Position numbers and translations under genes: made by a program
Part shown: in pieces, positions 32,374 to 44,730 of the stretch
Layout: the number at the start of each line of letters is the position of its first letter
How positions within the stretch are numbered: position 1 is the stretch's first letter
The notes under the pieces: generated by a model
Database searches by the model: none
Told to the model about the DNA's origin: nothing
What the model saw: only the letters and a program-made list of their open reading frames with translations
Source of the DNA: Dissophora ornata
Taxonomy: Eukaryota; Mortierellomycota; Mortierellomycetes; Mortierellales; Mortierellaceae
Assembly: GCA_025201705.1 (NCBI GenBank)
Contig: MU616621.1
Span: 1-64,000, forward strand
Direction: 5' to 3'
DNA: 64,000 nt

Positions 32374-35300
32374 ATGATGAAGCAAGTCAGACCTAGGGCT
32401 GTCCAGGCCTCATCGCACCCAAGGGAGAAACCACTCGACATGTCCTCAGTGTCGACAAAGGCCCCGCCAGAGACATCTCAGGCTGATCCTCCAACACGGA
32501 TCTTTGGTCTCCAGGATGCACCCTGTTACTATCCAACCGCCGAGGAGTTCACAGAGCCACTCAAGTTTATCGAAAGCATCCGTCCAGAGGCTGAAAAGGC
32601 AGGAATATGTAAAATCATCCCTCCGGAAGGATGGAAACCCACGTTTGCCTTGGACACAGAGGTATGGGGTCCGAAACGTTGCTCTGCTGTTGTCATTAAG
32701 GGACATGTGGACAGGAATGTGCGCGAAAACAGAAAGGCAAAGCCATTTAAACCAACTGTTCCACTCCCATTCGGCATACAAACCGCTAGCTCTTCCGTTT
32801 CAAGACCAGGATTCAAAAGCTGAACAGCATGGAAGGCGAGACCAGAACGAACCTCAACTATTTGGAGCAGCTCTACAAATTCCACCGCCAGCAGGGTCAT
32901 CCTGTCCATAAGATCCCGCAGCTGGATAAACGACCGATCGACCTGTTTCGGCTCAGGAAGGAGGTCGCTGCTCGAGGCGGTTATCAAAAGGTATGCCATG
33001 TACTCCCTGAACCCTTGCTGTAGTCCTGGATCACTGAAACATCAGGAATACATTGGAAGAAAAATATTCTTACTTTGAACGGCCCATCACATTATTGTGT
33101 TATTGATTATTTAGGTCACAGCGGGAAAGAAGTGGGCTGAAATTGGACGAGGACTAGATTACACACGGAAGCAGTGTACATCGCTTTCCAATGCTCTCAA
33201 AACGGCGTATATCAAGGTCATTCTGCCCTACGACATCTACCTCTCGAAGCAGGGGAAGAATGCGCCCGAAACTCATTCGCAGGATCACAAAAGAGAGTCC
33301 AGTGAGGATTCCCACACGAATGGAGCAACTGGCAGCCTACAGGATCCCACAACCACTGATTCGAACAGCGCAAAGGATGGCATGCCTGAGACAAGGAAAT
33401 CGAAGCGTATCAAAAAGGATCCCGTATCCTATGCAGGCAAGCGTGTTTTCATCTCCCCACAGCTATGAACCAGAAACTCATTAGAAATTGCTGTTATTAA
33501 TCAGATGGCTATTCTATGCCGATATAGATTCAGAGCCCTCCTCACCGTCGCATTCGGATCGGATGTCTAGTGAGCCTCTGTCTACCAAGCGAGAGGACAA
33601 TAGTGAAGACGGCTCCGATGTCTGTGAGATCTGTCACGCGGAACATGATCTGGATAAGATGCTCATCTGCGATGGATGTGAACTGGGGTACCATATGTAC
33701 TGCCTAACTCCGCCATTGCAGCAAATTCCAAAGACAGATTGGTATTGCGCGAAGTGCCTCGTTGCAGGTGACGATTTCGGCTTCGAGGAAGGCGAGGAGT
33801 ACTCTTTAAGCAGCTTTCAGCAGAAATGCAACAACTTTAAGAAGAGTTGGTTTGAAAAATCTGGATTCACGGACTGCCGTGTGCCGGAGGATACGGTAGA
33901 GCGAGAGTTCTGGAGACTTGTCGAAAACGCGTACGAGACTGTGGAGGTGGAATATGGAGCTGATCTCCATTCTACTCAGCACGGGAGGTATGTGATGCAC
34001 ATGGATTGGCATACGATCTGTGTACTCACATCTAGACAGGAAGCTAATTTGTGTTTATTTGGACAATCTAGTGGCTTTCCCTCTTTGGAAAGAAATCCCA
34101 CGGACAAGTACTCAGCACATCCAGCAAACTTGAACAACATCCCAGTCCTCCCAGAGTCGCTATTTTGTCACATCAAGACGGATATTTCAGGCATGATGGT
34201 TCCGTGGCTTTACGTTGGCATGTGTTTCTCAACATTTTGCTGGCACAACGAGGACCACTATACATATTCAATCAACTATATGCACTGGGGAGAGACTAAA
34301 ACCTGGTATGGGGTACCAGCATCGGATGCCCTAAAGTTCGAGGACACAATGAGGATGGCTGTTCCGGAGCTTTTCGAGCAGCAACCAGATCTACTCTTTC
34401 AACTCGTTACTATGCTGTCACCTGAGCGATTGGTAGCCAACGGCGTTAAGGTTTTAGCCCTGGATCAGCGGCCTGGGCAGTTCGTTGTGACGTTTCCGCA
34501 AGCCTACCATGCGGGCTTTAACCACGGCGTAAGTTCATGGGAATCTGTAAACGGCGTATATTTGATGTCTCTCGTAGCTCAGTGGCTGACTTCTGCCCTT
34601 TTGATTAATAGTTTAATTTTGCAGAGGCTGTCAATTTTGCACCGCCAGATTGGTGTCAATTTGGACTGGAATGTGTTCAGCGCTATAAGGACCATCGGAA
34701 GCAGCCAGTATTCTCGCATGACGAGCTGATCATGACAACAGCCTTGAATGATGTCAGCATAGCAACTGCATACTGGCTGCAGGATGAGATGAAAGATCTT
34801 CTTGAAAGAGAACTCTCGGATAGAAAGAGTGTTTTGAAGCAGGATCCGACGATAAGGGTCGTTATGGAGGAGGTAGATCGACCAGAAGAGGAAGTCCAGT
34901 GCATGCACTGCAACTCATACATTTACCTCTCACAAGTTGGATGCCGATGCACGACAAAGGTGGTCTGCCATGACCACATCAGCGAGGTAACGGACAGAGC
35001 TTGCAACGCACCGCGCTGTACTGAGCTTGCCTATTTACGTCGACTTCTGACATCCTTGCTCTCGTCGTTACTTAGCTTTGCAAGTGCGAGGCATCAGAGC
35101 GATACCTGCGATTGCGGTACTCAGAGGAGCAGCTCAGGGAAATCAACCAGCGAGTTGTCGACACTGCTGGAATTCCGGATGCCTGGACAGAAAAGTATCA
35201 CAAGACAATGGCGGAGACTCGCGTGCCTTCACTGAAGCTACTTCGATCGCTCCTCGCTGAAGCGGACCGAATCCCTTTTCCAATCAAGGAGGCCGGACGT

Positions 35301-37974
35301 TTGAGGCGATTTGTGAATACAGCGAACGAATGGGTCGAGGCTGCAACAAAGGTTTTAGTCAGGAAGCATCATCAAGGTCGAAGACTCATGGATCGCGTGC
35401 AGGGCTCAAATGGAAAACGGCTGGAAGATCTGCAGGGTATGCTCCGTCAAGTGGAGCGTCTGCGATTTGACTGCCCAGAGATTAAGCAGCTGGAGGAATC
35501 GGTCGAAACGATGCAGGATTTTCAGATGGATGCGCGGAGAGCCCTCAGCAAGCCCGAGCACGATTTGACGGAATGTCGCGAGCTGTACGAGACGGGCGCT
35601 AGTATGAATATCAACATGGAGGAGATTGACCAATTGGAAGCAATTGTTACCGACCTGACCTGGATGGAACGCGTGTCCGCCAAGGGCGTGCTTCAGGAAG
35701 ATTTCCAGCTGATATGTAGTCTCGTTGAGGATGCATTGAGGAGTGGCGTATCGTTATCGAATTCACTCTTAATGGACTTGGTTAAGAAACAGGAAGCTAG
35801 CCTAAAGTGGGAAAAAAGGGCTCAGGGGGTTCTAAGTAAGAACCCGGTTGACCTGGATGAGCTGCAGGCAGTAATCGAGACAGGAAGAGACTTCCCAGTC
35901 CCCAGATACACACTTTCGAAAGCGGAGCAGCTGTATACTAAGGCAGTGGACTGGCAGCGTACCGTCGATCAGATGATCAAGAAATCCAGTGAGCTGAAGT
36001 ATGACGACAGACCGCTCATTTCTGAGCTGAAGCGTGCGCTGAAGGCAGTCGACAACATGCCCATAACGATCGAACACAAGGAGATGTTTGAGGGAGAGCT
36101 GCGCAAGTTCGAGGACTGGATCACAGCCTTGCAGCTTTTGATACTGCCACCTGGTGTCAAGAAATCTGCCTCACTTGAACTTGAGGAGGCGCTCGACGAT
36201 ATCAAGCACAATGTGGAAGCGTGTACAGCAGATGAAAAACCTCCTGCCCCAGCGACATTATCCAGTGCAGTTTATAACGTTGAGACATCTTCAACTTTTA
36301 AAGTGGACAAGGACTCGAAATCGAATGGTGGCGTGGCAGCTGGACTTCTCGCTGGAACTCAGGGCGTCTCACCCACAGACAAACCTACGAATGGAGACGA
36401 CAGCACACCAACCAAAGATGTCACGACTGCAACATCCAAGTTCGAGTCAGCAGACATTGAGCGAGATGATCAGATCTACTGCTTATGTAGGACGTCCGAG
36501 TCTGGAATGATGGTAGAATGCGATGAGTGCCACGAGTGGTATCACGGCCCCTGCGTCCGTGTTACAAAGCGAGAGGCCAGCACAAAGTCCAACTACATCT
36601 GTCCTATCTGCAATCTGAGTTTGGTCATCAAACGCGACGTCCCTCGTCCTTTGCTCGAGGATCTTATCAAGTGTTCTCAGGAGGCGCGAGAGCTTCGATT
36701 CTTTACGCCAGAGACACCTCTTCTAAGCTCTATCGTCGATATGGTCTCAGGGTTCCAGAAGAAGGTCGTTCGATTCTTGAAACAGGATTCGATCACGGAG
36801 AAGGACGTTCCTCAAGTGAAGGACTATCTTCGAAAGATCGAGGGACTGGAGGTCGATCTGCCAAACGAGCGAGAGGCACTACGCACACATGTTCTTCGAC
36901 TTTGTGCATCCTCCATACCCGTACCAGGAGTTATGCTTTCGACGTATCCCACATCCCCACCCGTATCAACTGTCGCGTCGAGCTGTCTTTGTGCTCCACA
37001 TACTAGCGCCACAGAACCTCTTGCGGGGGATGACGGGATCATGATTCAGTGTGGATTATGTAATGACTGGTCACACCTGCGATGTGTTGGCATTGGCCTC
37101 GAGCAGGTGCAAGGACTGAGCAAGTTCATCTGCCCAGTCTGCTGTTTAGTGAGAAGAAGGGGCTACATGCTAGGCCGGGTCCAGTATCCTGTAAAAGGTA
37201 TGTATAGAGTCCCTGCAATAATCACACTTCGGTTTCGATCATGATGCTGATACTTACACGAATTAACGTTTATTTCAATATAGCACAAGCGAGAGCGTCT
37301 GAGCGTGCACAGGCCAACAAGGATGTTGCAGACGCAAAGAAGAGGGCGCGGAAGTTGAGCAAGGATAGCATTGATCCCATCACTGGAGCTGTTACTGGAC
37401 CTCCGACTGGCGCTACAGCTGGCACGGAGGAGCGGAAGAAGCGGCCATACAAGAAGCGAGAGCCGTCCGAGAATGGTGAGAAGATGAAGCCAAAGCGTCG
37501 CAAGTCCTCAGGCGGTCAGTCGACGGTGTCAACTGTCTCCTCGGACTCGAACGCAACAACCCCATTGATGACGGGACCTCCAACAACACTTCCTTCATTC
37601 AGTGAAGGGTTCTTGCTTCCACATGATCGGCTTCCCTCACAACAGCAGCCACAGCCACAGCCATCGCAGCAACAGCACCCTCTTGAACATCACCACCAGC
37701 GACGACCGTCTCACACATTGCCGCCATACCCTGCTCCACATACCGTCCCACCACATCCACCACATTTCCACTCTTCACCGCCACCGCCATCGCCTCAACA
37801 ACACCCGCGACAACAGCACCAGCGATATACGCCCCCGCACACGAATGGGCCTTTTAGGCACTACCAGCCTTCACCTCAGCCTATGGACCATGGACAACTA
37901 GCAATAGTCCCTGCTCACCCGGCACCACAGCACCAGCATCCACTCTCTCGCTCACCAGTGCAAACTCCCTCACA

Positions 37975-38008
<34 letters not shown>

Positions 38009-38575
38009 CATCCCCACCCGTACTCGCGCTCTCCTCCTTCTCCTTCTCATTCTTCTTCCCATATGTATTCACATTCGCATTCATCATCAGGTCAGGAGCG
38101 TTCAAGCCCACATGTTTACGGGACTCAATCATTTGGCCCGATTCAGCAAGGTCACTATCCACCTGCACCACCTCCATCCCATCATTACCATCACAGCCAG
38201 AGAAACATAAGTGACCGGCCCGACGCACTACCCTCAATGCGGGCAGATCATCATAGCCACCATTCCCACTACTCGCACCATCAACACCACCGCTCGTCGT
38301 CACCCCCGCCATCGGTCGCTACGTCATCACGACCGTATCCGAGCTACAATGGTCATAGTCAAGGAGCTCCCGCGCCGTCCCATCCACCTACAAAGGCCCA
38401 CTCTCATCCAACTCAGACGCATGGGCTCAAGGTGCCATCGGCGGTTGCTGCTGGGGCGTCATCATCTTTGCCTCTGGGAGGAGGTGGATTATCTCAGCTG
38501 GAAACGGGTAGTGGCGGAGAGACGGAGACAGACGAAGACGAGTCGTCTGCTGCGAAGACCGCTATAGCCCTCTGA
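32374..38575 (+). CDS. KDM5: KDM5/JARID1-type histone H3K4 demethylase
   Basis: Eight exons join in phase to 1838 residues: 32374-32661, 32790-32990, 33115-33436, 33528-33987, 34072-34528, 34612-34986, 35076-37197 and 37284-38575. The order is JmjN (YYPTAEEFTEPLKFIESI), ARID (RTNLNYLEQLYKFHRQQG, WAEIGRGL), PHD1 (CEICHAEHDLDKMLICDGCE), JmjC (about 425-590), C5HC2 zinc finger (about 670), PLU-1 helical region, PHD2 (about 1168) and PHD3 (about 1340). The Fe(II) ligands are visible: HNE in FCWHNEDHYTYSINY (about 481) and His in GFNHGFNFAEAVNFAP. It should remove methyl groups from H3K4 in the nucleus, with 2-oxoglutarate and iron. Intron 3 begins with GC (CAG|GCAAGC). The tail (about 1520-1690) is unusually rich in His, Pro, Gln and Ser. 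Confidence 0.96.
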
Positions 38576-38763
38576 GAAATAAACCGCACTGTTCATGTAT
38601 TAATTAGCATGGTTTTACGTTATTCTCTCTCTCTGTTTTGATGCCATATGTTTATTTCGGTTGCGGCGGTCCTCCGTCACTCATAGGGCAAAGGCTGTTG
38701 TGGTTTACCAACTGGTGGTTATTATGCCCTACCCACAGTCAATTTCGAGTGTTTCTTCTGCTT

Positions 38764-40091
38764 CTAGTTATTTTTACAGGAAGTCCCACTCACAGATGGT
38801 GGAAATGGAGAAAAGCGAAGGGCGGTGGGGCCATTGGCGCAATGTATCTTGAAGTTACTCGGTTCATCACGAATGCGGTATCCGCGCTTGAAGGCCATGT
38901 CGTCCAATTCAAACTCAATTCCCGGTCCCATGACGAGCGCCGTGTGATGGCTGGTCCTCACGTCAAACCGTCCTTCAAACTCCCCCTTCTAAGTAACGAT
39001 GGAATGAAAACAGTGAGAGCTATTCCTGAGGCTAACACCTCTCTCAATTAAACTATTGCAATAATAACAAAACACGTACCAACTCGACCTTGACGGGCGC
39101 ATTAGAGGACTCGACCATCCCCGTAAAGAGTTGCTTTGACGGAACTATCACGGTCGACTCAATCGCGCCGTTCGAAGTCGCGATCATAATATCAAGTGGA
39201 TGCCCTAGCTGGCTAGCATCCACGTTGAAGTCGACCCTGGCATCTTCGGTTTCGGTCATTATCCAGGACCCCCTGTCTGCTTTTCCGAGTAGCACGTCTA
39301 CCTTCACATCTCCATTCCTGGACGAATTTTTCATCCAAAGACCCCTGGTGGTCTCTGTTGCTGTCACGTAAACATCCACGGATGCATTTAAGGTTTTTGT
39401 AGAGACCATAGCCTGTCTCCCATTGCGTGCGTCAAAGATATCGAGCTTTGCATCAATATTACCATTCGAGGTGTCAAGGTCGATATGGCCGGCTTCGTAA
39501 ACACCAGTGATGCTCGCATTCGAGGTTCGAAGAGATATGGTATCAGCACGGACAGTATCAAGATCGATGGAACCATTTGAGAGACAGGTTTGGATGTTGC
39601 CAAAGATCAAACCTTCGAGGCTATCGCCTTCGAGGGACGTGTTGGGGGCGTTGATGGTCAAGACATCAACTTCACCGACCATGTGGGGGAATTGGATGAT
39701 AATTTCGTGGCAGATGATGTTTGCACCCTTATTACACAGCTAGAACAAAGAAAACCATAATCGTTCAATCTAAACCGTGCAGCCATGGACGCCTCATTGT
39801 CCTCATGTGTTTATTTTTTTGCTTTTTTACCTCCAACGAGAAGGTGTGAGTCTCTCCGGCAAAGGACGGTTTGATGGCCACATGTCCTATGTCTCCCTTG
39901 CTGGAAACCCACATACGTGTCGAGATGAGACCATCCGACTTGGAATCGTCGTGGACAAGACGAACCTTGCCATACATTTGACCCTTGGCGTTTAATATGA
40001 TTCTGGAATATACCTTTGGATTGAAGGCAATGCTGTCGTTTTGAATGCGAATAGGGACGATGGGTTCTTCTGTGGGTCGGTAAGAGGACAT
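38764..40091 (-). CDS. Beta-solenoid-like protein (DUF4097-type repeats), paralogue C
   Basis: Exons 40091-39831, 39739-39080 and 38988-38764 give 381 residues. Exons 2 and 3 have exactly the lengths of paralogue A (660 and 225 nt). Repeats read LSNGSIDLDTVRADTISLRT, DTSNGNIDAKLDIFDARNGR and SRNGDVKVDVLLGKADRGS, and the end PTALRFSPFP matches A and B. It is closer to B in the middle (VTATETTRGLWMKN) and to A in exon 3 (KGEFEGRFDV). The start at 40091 aligns with the short N-terminal domain of A and B. Convergent with KDM5, with about 190 nt between the stops. Confidence 0.8.
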
Positions 40092-40666
40092 AGTTTCAGG
40101 TTGCGATGCTTGCCTGTAAGAGAGTATGGTCTTTAGATGTCAATGTGGTGCTGTGGTTTTGCTATTTTTTCAGAAGGAGAAACTTGGAGGATGAGAAGAA
40201 GTGGAAATGTGGAAATAATAGGAAATCTGGCAAGAGTTTTTATATGGAAAACGGCTTGTCGTTCGGGATGGCAGTAGAGCGAAGGGATGGTTCGAGGTTT
40301 TGTTTGCACTGCCTTGGAGTGAACGGACGATTCGAGGTATTATTGCGATCAACCGCTTTAATTTTACGCGTTCATTCATTTATCTAGCACCCCTGAAGAT
40401 ATGGATTTCCCACACTTGTCTCCTCGTATTAGCTGTGCAGCACTTGCTGACACATTCCCGATTTATCGTTTGTTTCCCGTTAATACAAGTAAAGACATGA
40501 GTCTCCTCGCAAAAGCAGAGACACAAAAATTCTACTTTATAAAAGGTGGAATCATCAAAAATGTCCTATCCTCCCACAGAACACCCTGAGGTTATCAATA
40601 ATGACTTGTGAAGCTACTTATGGATAATGCACAGCCTGCGCGACATTGGGACACAATTTATTGTTT
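40092..40666. other. Promoter of paralogue C and 3' flank of the next gene
   Basis: Minus-strand promoter region followed by AT-rich sequence. No gene seen. Confidence 0.5.
40238..40244 (-). promoter_or_regulatory. TATA box of beta-solenoid gene C
   Basis: TATAAAA on the minus strand about 150 nt before the start codon. Confidence 0.5.
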
Positions 40667-43600
40667 TTAGCCTTGTTTTCTTCGCTTGTTTTCTTGCGCG
40701 AGGAGCATTGACAGGTGCTCTCGAGATTGTTTTCGAGTGTGTAATTTGTACTGTCCTTCTTCTTCGTCACCGCAGCCATCACCCGTGCCAACATCCCCGC
40801 TCATGACACGCTCTTCGTCCTTCAAGTTGTGTGCTTCGTCGCTCGTAACCAAATCGTCCTCACTTCCGCGTCCACTTCTATATTGTTGATGCTGCTGCTG
40901 ATACTTGGGATTTTCCTGCAGCTGTAAATATTGAAGCTGTCGCTGCGTTTGGTTATGTTGCTGTGTCTGAGACTGTGCCTGAGACTGTGCCTGAGACTGG
41001 GATCGACCTTGTTGGTGCTCGTAGTGACGATACTGCTGTTGCCTCTCGCGATCTACAGCGGGATCGACGTCCATCTGCTGACCCATATTCCGTTCACTTT
41101 CCCGCTCTCGGTCTCGGTCTCGGTCGTCATACTCCTCCTCTTCCAGTTCATCTTCATCGTCGCGCTCATTCTGCGAATCCATCAGTTCCCCCTCCTTGGC
41201 TGGATCAGATACTGTCAACGGGAATGACATCTCCAACCGACACTCCTCTCCCTCTCGAACATACTCTGCAATAACCGTAATCGTACAAGACTCGTCCTCA
41301 GGAGAAGGGATACCCTTGAGCTCGCCTTTGTGCCATTTCAACCATGATGGGAGCCATGGGCTACTGAACTTTGCCGCTGGGCCTAGAAGAAAAAGTGAAT
41401 AAAGAGAAACAAAAGGTATTAATGAATATGACCCTGAGATGAATGATGATTGCAGAAAATCATCGCCCGAGACTTACATGACATCTGCGCGTCCCAAATG
41501 CGAGGCGAATATACATAAGGGATGCCGACTCTCGCGAACTTTATGACCTGTCCTGCAATCCGACTTGAGTACTCTCGAAACTCCCACCGCGCAGGACTTG
41601 TCTGGCGCTTCACGATGCCTAGACCGCCGCCCGCCGCTGTGATTGCCTCTGGCCCAATATTCCTAAGCTCCAGCTGTTCATTATTTTTACTGTGGTTGCC
41701 ATTGCTGGCGGTGGTGACCGTGGTGTCGCTGTGATTATAGTCCTGACTGTCGCCGTTAGTATTGCCACCGTTGGTACTCACTCGAAGCGGTAGTGTCGAG
41801 TTTGAGATCTTGCGAGCCTCAATGTTCCAGACATGATTGCCCTTCGATTTTTGTTTCTTGCCATCCTCATTGAACCGAGAGATGTACCGATGTTTCCACA
41901 AGTAGAGTTTGACTTTCCGTAGGGGGAGGATATCCTCTGTAAGACCGTTCTGGGCCAGATCGTCGTGGAATGCGTTTGTGAAGGCTTGGATACGGAACTT
42001 GAAAGGACGAAACTCTGTTGATGCCTCGAGTCGCTGCATCTTTTTAGCCATCAGAGGTTGATGACTAGATACACACCATGATGGAAGAGAGACATAAAAA
42101 AATGCAGTAAGTAACCTGTAACGCGTAAAAAACGATATTCTTTTTTTTTTCTTCTTTTGAAATGTTTATGTGTGTATTGTGTGTACATGTGGTAGTAGAG
42201 ATGGAACTTACATTTGATCACCCTTGGAATCACAGGCATTCACTAAAAATACAAATGCACAAGAAAAACAGGGGTAAACATTCAAACGCGATGACCGACA
42301 GGAACTAAAAATCCCGGGTCTGTTTTGAGGTCTCCTAAATTTTTTTTGCCGGAATCTCCTGCATGAAGAAAAACAAAGATATATGCAGAACAATGCATAA
42401 AGAGACGAACGAGCGCGCAGGCAAGCGATACGACTTTTTTTCTTTTTGACCCTGTGTTCTCTTGTTTCTGTACTCAAAATATTGTATGTTTTGTTTTTGT
42501 TTGTTTGTTGATGGTCCGTGTGCGGCATAAAACATGCAGATGTTTCCCATAGCTTTGGAGGGGGGAGGTATTTTGGTAGAAATACAAGAAAACTTACGGT
42601 CAGAACAGATACGTTGCAGGAACCTGAAGAATATATCATCCAGTTTCGCAACAACCTCTGGCTCTAGTGGGGCATGGAACTGGGTCCGCGAGCCTGTGTT
42701 ATCACCGCGACCTCCGGATGAACTCACCAGCCCTCCTAACGCAAACATCCTTGAACCATTCCGCGAAATTGATGATGAAGACCCTGTTGATGGAACTTGT
42801 TGATGAGTGTTTTTGGAGGATGATGAGCTCCCAGATGTCCTTCGTGGCGTCAGATTCTGCTGATCTGCTGGGTCTTTATAATCTTCCTCACGCGGATCTG
42901 TGTTCAAATGGGATGAAATCCGAGCCCGATGATCAGGTGTATATGATGGTTGGGAGGATCGCCTGGTGATATGGTGTTGTTGCGATGGTTGCTGCGACGG
43001 CTGCTGCAAGTGTTGCCCATGGTATGCGTGATATTGTTCCTGCTCATGTGAAGGATACTCGTCAATCGATTGCTCGGCCCTGTTATATTGAATGTGCGAG
43101 TGGCGATTCTGATGCTGCTGATTATAATGGTAGTGAGGCTCTTGGTGTGAGTGATGGTGATCATGATGAAGGTTGTGACCAGGGTGCTGCTGAGAGTGCG
43201 AGGGAGAAGGAGGCGAATGCGGGCGATATTGGTGTCCCTGATCTGGATGGTGATGCCCCGATTGGTTCGTTTGTGGGCCGGTTTCGTGTGACTGTTGCCG
43301 CTGCATCTTCCTTGAGCTCTGGATGCCATAGTGCAAGGTCTGTGCCGTTGATCCTTGGCGATGTTGGTAGTGACGTTGCTGTTGAGAGGGTTCGTGCGAT
43401 AAAGGCTGTTGTTGCGACGATTGGTAATTCAGAACCTGCGGCAAAGACGTGTGCCGCTGACGGAATATTGGTTGCGTCGACCCCGCCGATGGTCCTCCTG
43501 GTGGTGACGTTGTTGTCATAGATGGCTGGGCACCTTGGTCCGGGAACACATATCCTCGCCCTAATGAAGTGGGCGTTGTTGTGGTCGATGAAGAATACCT

Positions 43601-44730
43601 CTGTTGCGGATCTTCCGTGGCACTGTGAGGATAGGGTTGAGATACTGGAGTCACGAAAGCAGCAGTACCAGAACTCGCATGTGCTCTCGTATGTAGCTCC
43701 GGATCGCCATATTCATCCACCTCCTTGATCGGATACTGATATGGCTTGCCTTGCGCACCGGGTGGTGGTGGCAGTGGTTGAAAACTAGAGCCCGATTCAG
43801 AGCCGGACCTTGACGCAGGTCGCGATCCAGATGCAGATAAGGACGCGGGGGGGGAGTAACCCTGCCCATGCGCCGAAGGCGGTCCTGGTGAAGTAGGACT
43901 TTTAAACGAGAGCTGATGAGCTCCGCCGTAGGGCTGTAACGAAAGTGCGTGTGATGTTTTAAGCGAATGAGGGAATATCGTTGAACCAGGGCCTCTTCCT
44001 GACTCTTGGCGTACTAAATTTGAGTATCGAGAAAACCCTGCTTGTGGAGGTTCGTCCACACTGGAAGGGCGCTGTTTGAATTGAGAACAAAAGCAAAAAA
44101 AAAAAATGACGACAGGTGTGTCAGGAAAATGCGTAAAAGGAAACTGTTAGCGCAACGTTGAACGACAGAGGGTCAGGTTCTGGACACGGGAGGATGAGAA
44201 CGAGGTATGAGAGCATGAATAGACGATCCAATCCCGCATTGCGTTGCTATTAGCCCATGCATGTGAAAAAGGGATAAAGACTTGTGTGGTTCTCGTCCCC
44301 TGCTTTTTTTCATAGGAAACGGACGACCGAAAATGAGCAAGTTGGCGAGGGGGTGATTGTAGGACGAAAAGGCAGGGTGTGCATTGGGATTGCACTAAGG
44401 CATCCTGTTGTTCTCAGGCACAAGTCAACCAATGTTGAGATCATGATTGTGGGTTGTAGAAAAAATGTGTTACGTCCTCACAAGGGTTGCACTTGCCTGT
44501 CCGCGATCCATCTCGAAAAGTCGTTGCTCGAGATGTTCAGCTGTTTGCTTGACATCTTGCAAGAGGTGCAGCGTATCAGATATGGACCCCCGAGAGTAAT
44601 ATAACTTTGCATTATTGGACGCATCCAAAAGACTAGCATCAATAGGGCAATAGAACAAAGTAATTATTTCACCGAGACACCAAAATTCGCCGACGCAATC
44701 ATCGCTGCTGTGTGGACCAAACATGGACAT
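40667..44730 (-). CDS. Large Q/H-rich protein with a conserved helical core and an Ig-like C-terminal region
   Basis: Exons 44730-44497, 44071-42598, 42242-42212, 42064-41478 and 41382-40667 join in phase to 1013 residues. The first intron would use a GC donor (CAG|GCAAGT). The first exon is the least certain. A long disordered part rich in Gln, His, Pro and Ser spans about 80-530. A conserved-looking core follows (LDDIFFRFLQRICSDLNACD, FRPFKFRIQAFTNAFHDDL, PLRKVKLYLWKHRYISRFNE, WEFREYSSRIAGQVIKFARV). Then comes PWLPSWLKWHKGELKGIPSP with TITVIAEYVREGEECRLEMS, which has the rhythm of an Ig-like He_PIG module. The end is acidic and Gln-rich. The overall layout suggests a fungal nuclear regulator, but I do not recognise the family and there is no catalytic motif. 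Confidence 0.7.

Noticed and set aside
37881..38312. 143-codon minus-strand frame opposite the KDM5 tail
   Set aside because: Mirror of the His-rich repeat; Ser/Glu repeats only.
42985..43521. 178-codon plus-strand frame antisense to the Q/H-rich gene
   Set aside because: Shadow of the CAG/CAT-rich coding strand; no motifs.
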